Below, in pieces: positions 25,509-33,959 of a stretch of 64,000 nucleotides of DNA. Below the pieces are notes generated by a model, which saw only the letters and a program-made list of their open reading frames with translations, had not been told where the DNA came from and searched no databases. Each line of letters begins with the position of its first letter. Position 1 is the first letter of the stretch. Source of the DNA: Jeotgalibacillus sp. ET6 (GTDB lineage Bacteria; Bacillota; Bacilli; Bacillales; Jeotgalibacillaceae); assembly GCF_029667115.1 (NCBI RefSeq), contig NZ_JARUIU010000003.1:372001-436000 (forward strand). The letters run 5' to 3'. The position numbers were made by a program, and so were the translations under genes.

Positions 25509-26261
25509 TCATCTGTTTTTCAATAGCTGCATCCTGTCATTAAATAATGTTGGATACGATAAAAAACCGAGCATTACACTGGTAACTGCTGCTGTAGTGA
25601 GTAAAAGGAACATGATGAGGAGCTGAAATTGAACTGCCTGTATCGGATCGGCTCCTGCAATAATCTGACCGCTCATCATCCCTGGCAGCTGGACAAGTCC
25701 AACTGTTTTTTGACTTTCAATGGTAGGAATCATACTGGCTTTGATTGATTTGATCAACTGACTGTGAATCGCCTGCTTTGGTGTTCCCCCAAGAGAGAGA
25801 ACCAACTCCGTCTGATCCTGATGATCTTCTACTTCTGATGTAAACCGATTTAAAAATAGTATCGCCAGCACCATGGAATTTCCGATCACCATCCCGCTGA
25901 TGGAAATGATGTATTGAGCGGTTGGCGGTGTAATTTGAAAGCCGAGTAAGATACTTTGCGTCAATACTTCGATTGAAACAAGTGTAAGCCCCACCTTCCA
26001 CGCAATCCCTTTAATGGAGGCTCCTTTTCGCTGGGCATTGTGCGTAGCTACCACAATCATCAAGGTCACCATTAAGAAAATATAAAATAAGCTTTCTGAA
26101 TCAAAAACAAATTTAAGAATGAAGCCTACTGCCAAAAGCTGAATGATGGAACGAACCGTTGCCACGATCGTATCTCTTTCAAGTCCAAGACGAAGTGTTT
26201 TGGAAAGGAGTAAGGGAATAAGGACAAAAATTAACGTAATGGATAGCGTAAGATAGGTCAT
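25509..26261 (-). CDS. fetB: FetB-type permease (UPF0014 family)
   Basis: A 250-residue membrane protein with about seven helices and the UPF0014 features TVRSIIQLLAVGF and GMVIGNSMVLAILFLNR, plus LVQLPGMMSGQIIAGADP. With FetA it forms an ABC exporter; in E. coli FetAB lowers free iron and protects against peroxide. Its ATG overlaps the fetA stop (ATGA). Confidence 0.9.
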   Translation of the reverse strand: MTYLTLSITLIFVLIPLLLSKTLRLGLERDTIVATVRSIIQLLAVGFILKFVFDSESLFYIFLMVTLMIVVATHNAQRKGASIKGIAWKVGLTLVSIEVLTQSILLGFQITPPTAQYIISISGMVIGNSMVLAILFLNRFTSEVEDHQDQTELVLSLGGTPKQAIHSQLIKSIKASMIPTIESQKTVGLVQLPGMMSGQIIAGADPIQAVQFQLLIMFLLLTTAAVTSVMLGFLSYPTLFNDRMQLLKNR

Positions 26262-26989
26262 TCTTCTTCTCCTTTCACGAAGCGGCGCACCTTTTCATTT
26301 ACAGGAGATTCAAGCAGACTGCTTTCGCCTGTTTCAATTAAAGCTCCATTCATCATTACCCACGTATAGTTTCCAATGGTCAGGGCCTGTTGGAGGTTGT
26401 GAGTGATCCAAATGATGGTTGTTCCGTATTTTTGATTAATTTTGCTGATCAACTCTTCAATTTCAAGAAGGGAAGCCCGATCCAGCGAGGAAGTAATTTC
26501 ATCTAGAAGGAGCACCTGCGGCCGATTAACAAGTGTGCGGGCGATAGATACTTTTTGTCTTTGTCCCCCGGATAACTCTTTGCTGCTGCGGTGGAGAAAT
26601 TCTTTTCCTAGTCCCACATCCTCCAGTAATTCCTCCGCATCTGCCTGATTCAGTTTTTTTCCTTGCAAAGCCAACGGCAAATTAAGATTTTCCAACACGG
26701 TTCCTTCTGCCATCGGCGCGCTTTGCAGGGCCATCCCTACAAGCTTGCGAAGTTCAACCGGCTCATAATTTGCTATTAATTTATCCTTAATATAAATTTC
26801 ACCCGAGTCAGCTGAGATAAGATGGTTGCACAATTTAAGAAGAGTCGTTTTCCCCGCTCCTGATGGGCCGACTAACGTCGTAATCTTCCCCTCCGGAAAG
26901 GATCCGGTGATATTTTTTAAAATGACATTGTCATCGATCGAGTAGGTTACATCATTAAAATGAATGGCTGGTTTGTATCTTTCAATCAT
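26258..26989 (-). CDS. fetA: FetA-type ABC transporter ATP-binding protein
   Basis: A 243-residue ABC ATPase: Walker A GPSGAGKTT, Q-loop ALQSAP, signature LSGGQRQKVSIARTL, Walker B LLLDEITSSLD, H-loop ITHNL. It is coupled to fetB. Iron export is inferred from the FetB family and from the PerR-like box upstream. The ribosome site is GAAGTGAAAG, weak. Confidence 0.88.
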   Translation of the reverse strand: MIERYKPAIHFNDVTYSIDDNVILKNITGSFPEGKITTLVGPSGAGKTTLLKLCNHLISADSGEIYIKDKLIANYEPVELRKLVGMALQSAPMAEGTVLENLNLPLALQGKKLNQADAEELLEDVGLGKEFLHRSSKELSGGQRQKVSIARTLVNRPQVLLLDEITSSLDRASLLEIEELISKINQKYGTTIIWITHNLQQALTIGNYTWVMMNGALIETGESSLLESPVNEKVRRFVKGEEE

Positions 26990-27012
26990 ACTTTCACTTC
27001 CTGAACTACAGA

Positions 27013-27027
27013 TTATAATAATTATTA
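27013..27027. promoter_or_regulatory. PerR-like box ahead of fetAB
   Basis: TTATAATAATTATTA matches the PerR consensus TTATAATnATTATAA at 14 of 15 positions (counting n), centred about 30 bases before fetA. A Fur box would need G/C at the arms and fits less well. Confidence 0.7.
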
Positions 27028-27142
27028 TGTAATAAATATAACAAAATACTCAACTGGTCGCAATCTATAAATGCGGCAGCCGTTCTTTTATCCTGCCCCT
27101 AATCACAGCACCTAGTCCATTTGTTTCTATTATTGGAAAATA

Positions 27143-27167
27143 GTTTGAATTCAAGAATACTGGGAAA
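27143..27167 (+). promoter_or_regulatory. Sigma-B-like promoter of manganese catalase
   Basis: GTTTGA, 13 bases, GGGAAA, about 60 bases ahead of the catalase ATG; close to the sigma-B pattern GTTTaa-N13/14-GGGTAT. The B. subtilis relative YdbD is a general-stress gene. Confidence 0.5.
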
Positions 27168-27225
27168 ACTGAACTAGATCCATTTTTTTCAAAAAGTAAA
27201 ATCCATTTCAAGGAGGAATTCAATC

Positions 27226-28065
27226 ATGTTTCGTCATCAAAAAGAACTGCAGTATGAAGTAAAAGTGGATCGTCCTGATCCAATGCTTGCCAAAAATGTG
27301 CAGGAAGTTCTTGGCGGTCAGTTTGGAGAAATGACGGTTATGATGCAATACCTTTTTCAGGGATTTAACTGCCGTGGAGAAGAAAAATACAAGGATTTAT
27401 TAATGGACATTGCTACTGAAGAAGTAGGCCATGTTGAAATGGTGTGTGCCATGATCAGTCAGCTTCTTGACGGTGCATCGCCTGAGGACCAGGCAAAAGC
27501 AGCAGAGGATCCAAATGTTGCAGCGATTATGGGCGGCGTGAATCCCCAGCAATTAATCGTAAGCGGGCTTGGTGCACTTCCTACTAATTCCAACGGGGTT
27601 CCTTGGAATGGATCATATATGGTTTCAAGCGGAAATTTACTGGCAGATATGCGCTCAAATCTTCATGCTGAAACACAGGGACGTCTACAGGTTTCGCGTT
27701 TGTACCATATGACAAAGGACGAAGGTGTCCGTTCCACGTTCCGCAAAATGCTTGCTCGTGACCGCTACCACCAGTATCAGTGGATGGCAGCGATTGCTGA
27801 ATTGGAAGAAAAAAATGGAGTAGTCGTTCCAGCTTCATTCCCTCCGGAAGCGGAATTGGAATCTCAATCAGAAGCGTACAAGCTGTTTAACTTCTCTGAA
27901 GGAGAACAATCTAAAGAAGGTCCATGGGCGAGGGGATCTGCTCAGGATGGAACAGGAGATTTTGAGTATGTTTCAACTCCTAAGGCAAAAGGCCAAGCTC
28001 CAAAAATGAAGGTTCCTGCAGTAGAACTTCACCATGATTTAACAGATAAAGCATCGGATAAATAA
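27226..28065 (+). CDS. Manganese (non-heme) catalase
   Basis: A 279-residue di-manganese catalase of the YdbD/CotJC family, breaking down hydrogen peroxide. Metal ligands are visible in the four-helix core: Glu35 (QFGEMTVMMQY), the ATEEVGHVEMV helix (Glu66, His69), and the HAETQGRLQVSR and ARDRYHQYQW helices. AAGGAGG precedes the ATG. It is divergent from fetAB, so peroxide and iron control share one intergenic region. The C-terminus is the extended K/P-rich tail typical of the family. Confidence 0.93.
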   Translation: MFRHQKELQYEVKVDRPDPMLAKNVQEVLGGQFGEMTVMMQYLFQGFNCRGEEKYKDLLMDIATEEVGHVEMVCAMISQLLDGASPEDQAKAAEDPNVAAIMGGVNPQQLIVSGLGALPTNSNGVPWNGSYMVSSGNLLADMRSNLHAETQGRLQVSRLYHMTKDEGVRSTFRKMLARDRYHQYQWMAAIAELEEKNGVVVPASFPPEAELESQSEAYKLFNFSEGEQSKEGPWARGSAQDGTGDFEYVSTPKAKGQAPKMKVPAVELHHDLTDKASDK

Positions 28066-28075
28066 ATGAGCATGG

Positions 28076-28103
28076 CGTGCACGGTTATTCGTGCACGTCT
28101 TTT
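28076..28103 (+). terminator. Catalase terminator
   Basis: Perfect CGTGCACG / CGTGCACG stem followed by TCTTTTC, between the convergent catalase and alpha/beta hydrolase genes. Confidence 0.82.
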
Positions 28104-28117
28104 CATTGCCAACCGCA

Positions 28118-28846
28118 TTATTCTATTCCTTCAAGCCATTCCAACGTTATTTGCACCATTGTGTTCTGCTGATCCAATGCAGAAATGGCGGCTGGCTGAT
28201 CTCCTTTTTGCTCTCCATACAGGCCAAACTGAGCATGGTTTCCTCCTTCTATTTCATAAACCTCTGCAGATTGGGAAAGCAAATCTTTACTTTCCTGAAT
28301 TTGATCTTTTGAGGTAAGTCCATCGTTTCCTCCAAAAAGGGAGAGCATCGGAAGACTTGATCCTGAAAAATCAGCTGAGCCTGCAGGGTATGACGCAAGG
28401 AACAGAACACCTGCTATCTGATCTTCTTCTGACGCAAAAGAAGCTGCTGCAACACCGCCTAATGAATGTCCACCAATGACCCAGGTGTCCACATCCGGAT
28501 GTCCCGCAATTACTTCTGCTGCTTTATTGCTGTCCAGTAAAGCCAAATTAAACCTCAGCGAAGGAATGGCAACCAGGTACCCTTCATCAGAAAGTTCCTT
28601 TGCGTAATAAGCGTATGCCTCTGGTTCTACTTTGGCTCCGGGATAAAGGATGACCCCTTTATCGTTTGGATCCTCTGGTAGAAAGGTCAGAATCCCATCT
28701 TCTTCAATCCAATCGTCTGGACGAACCAACTCCTCCAATTCATTTGATGCTTGATAGGTCTGCTGTGACCAAACATAAAAAACAGTGAAAACGGTCAATG
28801 ATAAAGCAGCTATTGTCATTAAACTATATTTTATCCACTTCTTCAT
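28118..28846 (-). CDS. Membrane-anchored or exported alpha/beta hydrolase
   Basis: A 242-residue protein with an N-terminal membrane helix (residues 5-26, anchor or signal) and an alpha/beta hydrolase domain. The nucleophile elbow is GGHSLGG; candidate acid and base are Asp in GGNDGLTS and His in GGNHAQFG. It resembles the dienelactone hydrolase-like Abhydrolase_5 group; the substrate is unknown. The start at MKKWIKYS has GGGG at about 7 bases and gives a typical anchor; the longer frame adds 20 residues. Confidence 0.85.
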   Translation of the reverse strand: MKKWIKYSLMTIAALSLTVFTVFYVWSQQTYQASNELEELVRPDDWIEEDGILTFLPEDPNDKGVILYPGAKVEPEAYAYYAKELSDEGYLVAIPSLRFNLALLDSNKAAEVIAGHPDVDTWVIGGHSLGGVAAASFASEEDQIAGVLFLASYPAGSADFSGSSLPMLSLFGGNDGLTSKDQIQESKDLLSQSAEVYEIEGGNHAQFGLYGEQKGDQPAAISALDQQNTMVQITLEWLEGIE

Positions 28847-28923
28847 AGAATCCCCGCTTTTGAACGTTATTTTCCTTTTAAAAAGTACCGGAAGCAGCTC
28901 CGGCACCGTTTAACTTACTATAC

Positions 28924-29439
28924 TTACTTTTTCTTCTTCACATTCGAAAAGGTTGTAGAAGCATGCTGCTCTTCTGATTTTTGAATAACCGAAATACTGC
29001 CATCGGTTTCCAGCACAACTGCCTTCACTTCTTCTAAAGAACCAGCACCGCTTGAGCGCGCAGCCTGTAAAATTTCCACTTCCAATACACGCTCCTTTTT
29101 CATCACGACTCTGCAATAATTACCATCGTAGTAAAGCAATTCAGGGTTTGACTTAATCAGACGGCTTACTGCAGCCGAATGGACCGACAGCCATGCAATC
29201 AAATACTGCATGCCCACAAGCACAAAAAAGGCCGTCATCCCCTCCGCCAGAGCTACATCTTTGCTTAATAGAATCGTCGCAAGCGTGGAACCGAGAGCAA
29301 CTGTGACAATCAGATCAAACGCATTCATTTTGGACAAGGTTCGTTTTCCTGAAATTCTAAGAACTGCGATCAGCCCGGCATACGCCAGTACACCTACGAG
29401 TATAGTTCTTCCTATTACTTCCCAGCCATTAAAAAACAC
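28924..29439 (-). CDS. DUF421 membrane protein, second of three
   Basis: A 171-residue relative of the protein at 17639: three N-terminal helices with RISGKRTLSKMNAFDLIVTVALGS, then a YetF domain with YYDGNYCRVVMKKERVLEVEILQAAR. The C-terminal part is shorter than in the other two and ends KKKK. The start is GTG with AAAAGGGGGG ahead. Role unknown. Confidence 0.87.
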   Translation of the reverse strand: MFFNGWEVIGRTILVGVLAYAGLIAVLRISGKRTLSKMNAFDLIVTVALGSTLATILLSKDVALAEGMTAFFVLVGMQYLIAWLSVHSAAVSRLIKSNPELLYYDGNYCRVVMKKERVLEVEILQAARSSGAGSLEEVKAVVLETDGSISVIQKSEEQHASTTFSNVKKKK

Positions 29440-29524
29440 CGTTCTCCCCCCTTTTCGTTCTTTCTTTCCCCCTTCCCTGTCAAGCCTTAGGACAAACGAT
29501 GCTTAAAGCTTGATTACTGATGCT

Positions 29525-29968
29525 TCATTCGCACATTAATGAGTAGGTATAGAATTCCTCCTCCCGTTTGAATCCATTCTTCTCATACAATTTTTGAGCG
29601 CTTAGGTTGTCAGGGGCTGTTTGAAGAGAAAGACTCGAGGCATTCGTTTCTTTGCAAAATTGCATGGCCTGATTCATTAGCATTTGAGCAACTCCCTGTT
29701 TTCTGGCTTCTTCCAAAACAAATAAATCGTTTAAAATCCATGCGCGCTTCATTGAAATGGATGAAAATGTGGGATACAGTTGAACAAATCCTAAAAACTG
29801 TTCCCCCTGCTGTACGGCAAAAATCATTGAATCCTGATTTTCGAGCCTCTCTTTGATGAAAAGCCCTGCATCCCTTCTATTCGATTCCTTTCCATAAAAC
29901 ATGCGATATTCGTTAAAAAGCTCTGCGATTCCATCCCTATCTTTTATTGCTGCTTCAATTATTTTCAT
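29525..29968 (-). CDS. GNAT N-acetyltransferase
   Basis: A 147-residue single-domain acetyltransferase: ALNDLFVLEEARKQGVAQMLM-type acetyl-CoA loop (here LNDLFVLEEARKQGVAQML) and the closing LYEKNGFKREEEFYTY. The acceptor is unknown. Its start overlaps the stop of the upstream GNAT gene by one base, so the two are co-translated; the pair may be successive acetyltransferases of unrelated substrate range. Confidence 0.87.
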   Translation of the reverse strand: MKIIEAAIKDRDGIAELFNEYRMFYGKESNRRDAGLFIKERLENQDSMIFAVQQGEQFLGFVQLYPTFSSISMKRAWILNDLFVLEEARKQGVAQMLMNQAMQFCKETNASSLSLQTAPDNLSAQKLYEKNGFKREEEFYTYSLMCE

Positions 29969-30462
29969 TATTCATCCAGCCTTCTTTCCTCACTGATTTT
30001 CCGTTCAAACATCACCATGTCCAATGCTCTTATTCCATTTTCATAAATCGTTTCAGGATAATCCTCAAAAAAGTCTTTGCGCACACCGCTGATTCGGAAA
30101 CCTGCCTTTTGGTAGAACACAATATTTTCAATGCTTGAATTGGCAGTCCCCACAATCAAGGTTGAGAAGCCCTTTTCTTTGAATAACAAAATTGCTGCTT
30201 CAATGACTGCTTTGCCTATTCCTTTTCCTCTAGACGAAGCATCAATGGCAATATTTTTTAATTCTATGGTTTGCTCATCAACGGGTATAAAGAGTACCGC
30301 GCCAACCGTGTTTTCAGCTTCCCTGATTGAAAACAGCTCTCCTTTGTTTATATATGTATTAATCATTTGCTGATTTTCATCTGCTTGAATTAAATAGGAC
30401 ATATAGTTTGATCGATTTTCTTTGGGGATGGACGTTATTGTTACTCTTCCTGAGTTGTGCAC
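29968..30462 (-). CDS. GNAT N-acetyltransferase (second)
   Basis: A 164-residue GNAT with IAIDASSRGKGIGKAVIEA as the CoA-binding loop and FYQKAGFRISGVRKDFF at the end; the latter closely fits the YjdJ/RimI-like N-acetyltransferases whose C-terminus carries EDYPETIYENG. The start is GTG with AAGGAGAG ahead. It leads a two-gene unit with the GNAT at 29525. Confidence 0.86.
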   Translation of the reverse strand: MHNSGRVTITSIPKENRSNYMSYLIQADENQQMINTYINKGELFSIREAENTVGAVLFIPVDEQTIELKNIAIDASSRGKGIGKAVIEAAILLFKEKGFSTLIVGTANSSIENIVFYQKAGFRISGVRKDFFEDYPETIYENGIRALDMVMFERKISEERRLDE

Positions 30463-30600
30463 ACTGCCTCTCCTTTCTTATTTGCATTTTACAAAGTTAC
30501 TCTAGAGTGTACTAGAACGCCGTCTTTATTGCCATTCTTCTTTCCATAAGCAACTTTATATACCCTTAAAATTTAGTTTGTGAAATATTGAGCATAACTA

Positions 30601-30662
30601 TTGTATTTTCTTTTGAGCCATACTATAATGAATGTACATCGAGATTGTGATGTATTTCACAA
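30601..30662 (+). promoter_or_regulatory. nox promoter with Rex operator
   Basis: TTGTAT (30601-30606), 17 bases, TATAAT (30624-30629); then TTGTGATGTATTTCACAA (30645-30662), an inverted repeat TTGTGA-N6-TCACAA of the Rex type, placed over the start of transcription. Rex releases DNA when NADH is high, so nox should be induced by reducing conditions. Confidence 0.85.
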
Positions 30663-30686
30663 TATAAATTACAGGAGGAATTCACC

Positions 30687-32018
30687 TTGAAAATAGCTGT
30701 GATTGGAAGTACCCACGCAGGAACAGCTGCGGTTACAAATATGGCTCAGTTATATCCAGATGCTGATATTACCGTTTATGAACGAAATGACAATGTATCC
30801 TTTTTATCCTGCGGCATTGCTCTTTATGTCGGCGGCGTGGTGGAAGATCCAAAAGGCTTGTTTTATTCATCTCCCGAAAAAATTGCTGCTCTTGGCGTGA
30901 ATGTAAAACTCCAGCATGATGTGAAAAATATTAATACAGAGGCAAAAACAATAGAAGCAGTCAATCTGATTACAGGCGAAACCACTTTTGACCGTTACGA
31001 TAAGCTTGTCATGACTACAGGTTCATGGCCGATCACACCGCCGATTGAAGGCATTAACCTGGAAAACATTCTCCTGGCTAAAAATTACACCCAGGCGAAT
31101 ACAATTATTGATAAAGCAAAGGACGCACAAAATATTACAGTCGTCGGAGCAGGCTACATCGGCGTTGAGCTCGTTGAAGCGTTCCAGCAGGCGGGTAAAA
31201 ACGTCACCTTAATTGACGGTGTTGACCGCATTTTAAATAAATATCTCGATAAAGAGTTTACCGATATTGTAGAGGAAACGTTCAAAGAACGCGGGGTAGC
31301 GCTTCGACTTGGTGAGAAGGTAGAAAAGTTTGAAGGAAAAGACCGTGTAGAAGTAGTGGTAACAGGCAATGGCCGGGTTGAGACGGATCTTGTCATTATG
31401 TGTGTCGGCTTCCGTCCTAACACCTCTTTGCTTCAGGGTAAGGTCGAGATGCTTGATAACGGGGCCATTAAAGTGGATGAATATATGAGAACAAGCGACC
31501 CGGACATCTTTGCTGCAGGCGACTGCTGTGCGGTGAAGTACAATCCGACTGGCGGGCATATGTACATTCCCCTCGCTACGAACGCTGTGCGGATGGGAAC
31601 GCTCGCTGCACGCAACGTCATAGAACCAACAACTAAAAACGTCGGCACGCAAGGAACATCCGGTCTTCATCTATATGATCTGTTCATGGCTTCCACAGGT
31701 TTAACGGAGACTTCTGCAGCAGGAATGGAGGTTGCCATTGAAAATATCACGGTGAACGAACATCACCGTCCTGAATTCATGCCAACTTCAGAAAACGTGA
31801 TGCTGAAGGTAAGCTATCTGCCGGATAGCCGTAAGATTATCGGCGCCCAGGTGATTTCAAAAGCGGACGTAACACAAGCCATTAATACGCTAAGTGTCTG
31901 CATTCAAACCGGTATGACCATTGATGAGCTTGGGTTCGTCGATTTCTTCTTCCAGCCGCACTTTAACCAGCCATGGAACTTTTTAAATAAAGCAGGACTA
32001 GCTGCTGTTACTACTTGA
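30687..32018 (+). CDS. nox: NADH oxidase (water-forming type) / CoA-disulfide reductase family
   Basis: A 443-residue FAD enzyme of the pyridine-nucleotide-disulfide family with a single redox cysteine. His10 and Cys42 (SFLSCGIALYVGG) occupy the positions of the active residues of water-forming NADH oxidases; CoA-disulfide reductases have a different sequence around the Cys. FAD motif AAGDC and the NAD-binding GAGYIGVELVEA are present. It starts with TTG after AGGAGGAATTC. The Rex box upstream supports a role in NADH reoxidation. Confidence 0.88.
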   Translation: MKIAVIGSTHAGTAAVTNMAQLYPDADITVYERNDNVSFLSCGIALYVGGVVEDPKGLFYSSPEKIAALGVNVKLQHDVKNINTEAKTIEAVNLITGETTFDRYDKLVMTTGSWPITPPIEGINLENILLAKNYTQANTIIDKAKDAQNITVVGAGYIGVELVEAFQQAGKNVTLIDGVDRILNKYLDKEFTDIVEETFKERGVALRLGEKVEKFEGKDRVEVVVTGNGRVETDLVIMCVGFRPNTSLLQGKVEMLDNGAIKVDEYMRTSDPDIFAAGDCCAVKYNPTGGHMYIPLATNAVRMGTLAARNVIEPTTKNVGTQGTSGLHLYDLFMASTGLTETSAAGMEVAIENITVNEHHRPEFMPTSENVMLKVSYLPDSRKIIGAQVISKADVTQAINTLSVCIQTGMTIDELGFVDFFFQPHFNQPWNFLNKAGLAAVTT

Positions 32019-32030
32019 TTTTATGATTGT

Positions 32031-32064
32031 CGAGGCTGGGACCAAAGTGTCTCAGCCTTTTTTT
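32031..32064. repeat. Interspersed repeat head serving as bidirectional terminator, copy 6
   Basis: GAGGCTGGGACCAAAGTGTC..CAGCCTTTTTTT hairpin between nox and the convergent Nudix gene; only the head of the repeat family is present. Confidence 0.8.
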
Positions 32065-32495
32065 ATATATTCTTTGATTTTTTCTTTCGTTTCCTCCGGG
32101 TACACAATACACGTTTCAATTCCCAGTTCTTCTAAAGGAACCCATATTGCCACAGTTTCTTTTCCCGGTTCAGTTACAGGGAACATCTCTACCTCGTAAA
32201 GCAGAGGATCCTTAAAAGAAGCTGCGTAAAGCAGGATGATTTCATGTCCGGTTTGGTCATCTACACGGAAGATGGACTCCACACATCCCAAATAGCAATC
32301 AATTTCAATATCTGCCCCAATTTCTTCTTTAAATTCCCTTATCAGTGCATCACCCGATCTTTCTCCGAGTTCGATCGTGCCGCCTAATGGCCGGTAAAAT
32401 ATCCCTGTGCCTTTTGAGTGCTTTCGGTTTTGCTGCTCAAGCAGTACGCTGCCTTCTTTACATATGATTCCTAGTGTTTTTGAAATGGGCCTCAT
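32052..32495 (-). CDS. Nudix hydrolase
   Basis: A 147-residue Nudix enzyme. The Nudix box is complete: G-GTIEL-GERSGDALIREFKEEIG, giving GX5EX7REUXEEXGU, in an otherwise single-domain protein. It may clean oxidised nucleotides or act on nucleotide sugars; the substrate is unknown. AAGGAGG lies ahead of ATG. The 3' end overlaps the shared hairpin with nox. Confidence 0.92.
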   Translation of the reverse strand: MRPISKTLGIICKEGSVLLEQQNRKHSKGTGIFYRPLGGTIELGERSGDALIREFKEEIGADIEIDCYLGCVESIFRVDDQTGHEIILLYAASFKDPLLYEVEMFPVTEPGKETVAIWVPLEELGIETCIVYPEETKEKIKEYIKKG

Positions 32496-32654
32496 AAAGA
32501 GCCTCCTTTTTTCCTGTTATTTCCGTTTACAGTCAATAGAAAAGGGAATTGTTTCAATTAAGTACATAACAAGCTGCTGTAACTCCATTTATGTAGACAT
32601 GTTCGCTGCTTTTCTCTAATAGTGTAGACTAAAGATTGCGCGAGGGGGATAAAA

Positions 32655-33707
32655 ATGAATCAGGATCCTCATTATATTAAAGGCATGCTGGAGCGTTTGA
32701 AGGATCTAGATGATCTGACACGAACCATGCAGGAAAAATTTGAAGGGGAAGGCAACCGAAATAAGTACGCGTGGATGGTGCTTCCTTTTTTTAAAGCGTT
32801 TTATGTAAAAAAAGGCACGACAGATGATGTAGTGCAGCGAGTGATGAATATTGTTTCCTCACCGATTGTGATTGCTGCATTTGGCGCCCTAGGCTATCTT
32901 AGTTTCATTACGATGATAGAAGGAATTTTGGCACAGCCTTATCTTTACATAGCGATCGGCATTGCTCTTTATTTGTATTCAGTGATTGTCCTCTTCTTCA
33001 GACAGCTGGATTTTAAAGATGAACTCTTTGATTTGCATGCTTTCAAAGCAATTCATCCTTCTCTTTACCAGTCCTTTCAATCCTTTAGCGGCACAGCGCC
33101 TTTTTCTTTTAACAGTCTGCATGAATCTATCCGGACCATTTTAGAAAGGGAGCAGCAAACGGGCATCGAGGCGTATACAGAATTAAAGGCTGTCTATGAA
33201 AAACTGGAAAAATTGACAGAAGAACGTGATCTCCTGATAAAGGACATAGAATTTTATGAAGCCAATTTAGCCAATTTATTAAGTGTTTACGATCATTCAT
33301 TAAAACTGGTACAGGCTTCAATCGACAGCAGCGTGACAAAGGACATTTTATATCTTTACTCTGACTATAGTCTTTTTGAAAAAGCGGGTGATCTGCTTGT
33401 GTTGAAGGAAGGACATCACACATATGATATACCTAAGGAGATCTCCCTTAAGGACACAGAAAAACAGAATTGGGCAATCGTTAAGGCATGTCAGGCCGAA
33501 AAAGAAACGGATTTATTCCAGATAGATATAAGGCATCATCAAGTGTCATTGGCGATCAAAATGGAAGTGCTGCATACCGTTTATATCTATTCCTTCCATT
33601 TTCCAGAGCGGGAGATGGATCGTCTGATTGATCAGATTATGAGGGATGAACTGCACACTTTGCTCTATCATTGCATTTTGCTGTATAATAAAGAAAAGGA
33701 GGGATGA
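32655..33707 (+). CDS. Unrecognised membrane protein with coiled coil, 350 aa
   Basis: No family recognised. Order: charged N-terminal helical region (1-55), two membrane helices (about 70-92 and 98-118), a cytosolic-looking part with a coiled coil (about 170-215, ELKAVYEKLEKLTEERDLLIKD), and a mixed C-terminal domain (220-350). The layout suggests a membrane-anchored sensor or scaffold. GAGGGGG precedes the ATG. A 57-residue ORF starts 4 bases after the stop, so the two form a small operon. Confidence 0.7.
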   Translation: MNQDPHYIKGMLERLKDLDDLTRTMQEKFEGEGNRNKYAWMVLPFFKAFYVKKGTTDDVVQRVMNIVSSPIVIAAFGALGYLSFITMIEGILAQPYLYIAIGIALYLYSVIVLFFRQLDFKDELFDLHAFKAIHPSLYQSFQSFSGTAPFSFNSLHESIRTILEREQQTGIEAYTELKAVYEKLEKLTEERDLLIKDIEFYEANLANLLSVYDHSLKLVQASIDSSVTKDILYLYSDYSLFEKAGDLLVLKEGHHTYDIPKEISLKDTEKQNWAIVKACQAEKETDLFQIDIRHHQVSLAIKMEVLHTVYIYSFHFPEREMDRLIDQIMRDELHTLLYHCILLYNKEKEG

Positions 33708-33710
33708 CCC

Positions 33711-33884
33711 ATGGACGATATTATTCTGAAGAAAAAGTCGTATTTAGATGATATCCGAGAGCGCCGGGAACGCTATGCTGCACTGACTGCCTCATCCAGC
33801 AGCGTCATCATCAAGCCTTCTATTGCCCCGGAATTGAAGAAAAGGTCTGATATGCTTAAGCAGATCTTAGATGATACGAAATAG
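33711..33884 (+). CDS. Small protein, 57 aa, downstream of 32655 gene
   Basis: ATG preceded by AAAGGAGGGATG; the ribosome site lies within the end of the preceding gene and the start is three bases beyond that gene's stop. The product is charged and helical (KKKSYLDDIRERRERY, then KPSIAPELKKRSDMLKQILDD), no membrane segment. No family known. It may bind the membrane coiled-coil protein encoded just upstream. A terminator follows. Confidence 0.7.
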   Translation: MDDIILKKKSYLDDIRERRERYAALTASSSSVIIKPSIAPELKKRSDMLKQILDDTK

Positions 33885-33927
33885 ATAAGGCTGACTCATG
33901 CTGCATCGGCAGTATGTTTAAAACGAA

Positions 33928-33959
33928 AACTCCTTTCCGTGATGGAAAGGAGTTTTTTT
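33928..33959 (+). terminator. Terminator
   Basis: AACTCCTTTCC / GGAAAGGAGTT stem followed by seven T. Confidence 0.93.
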
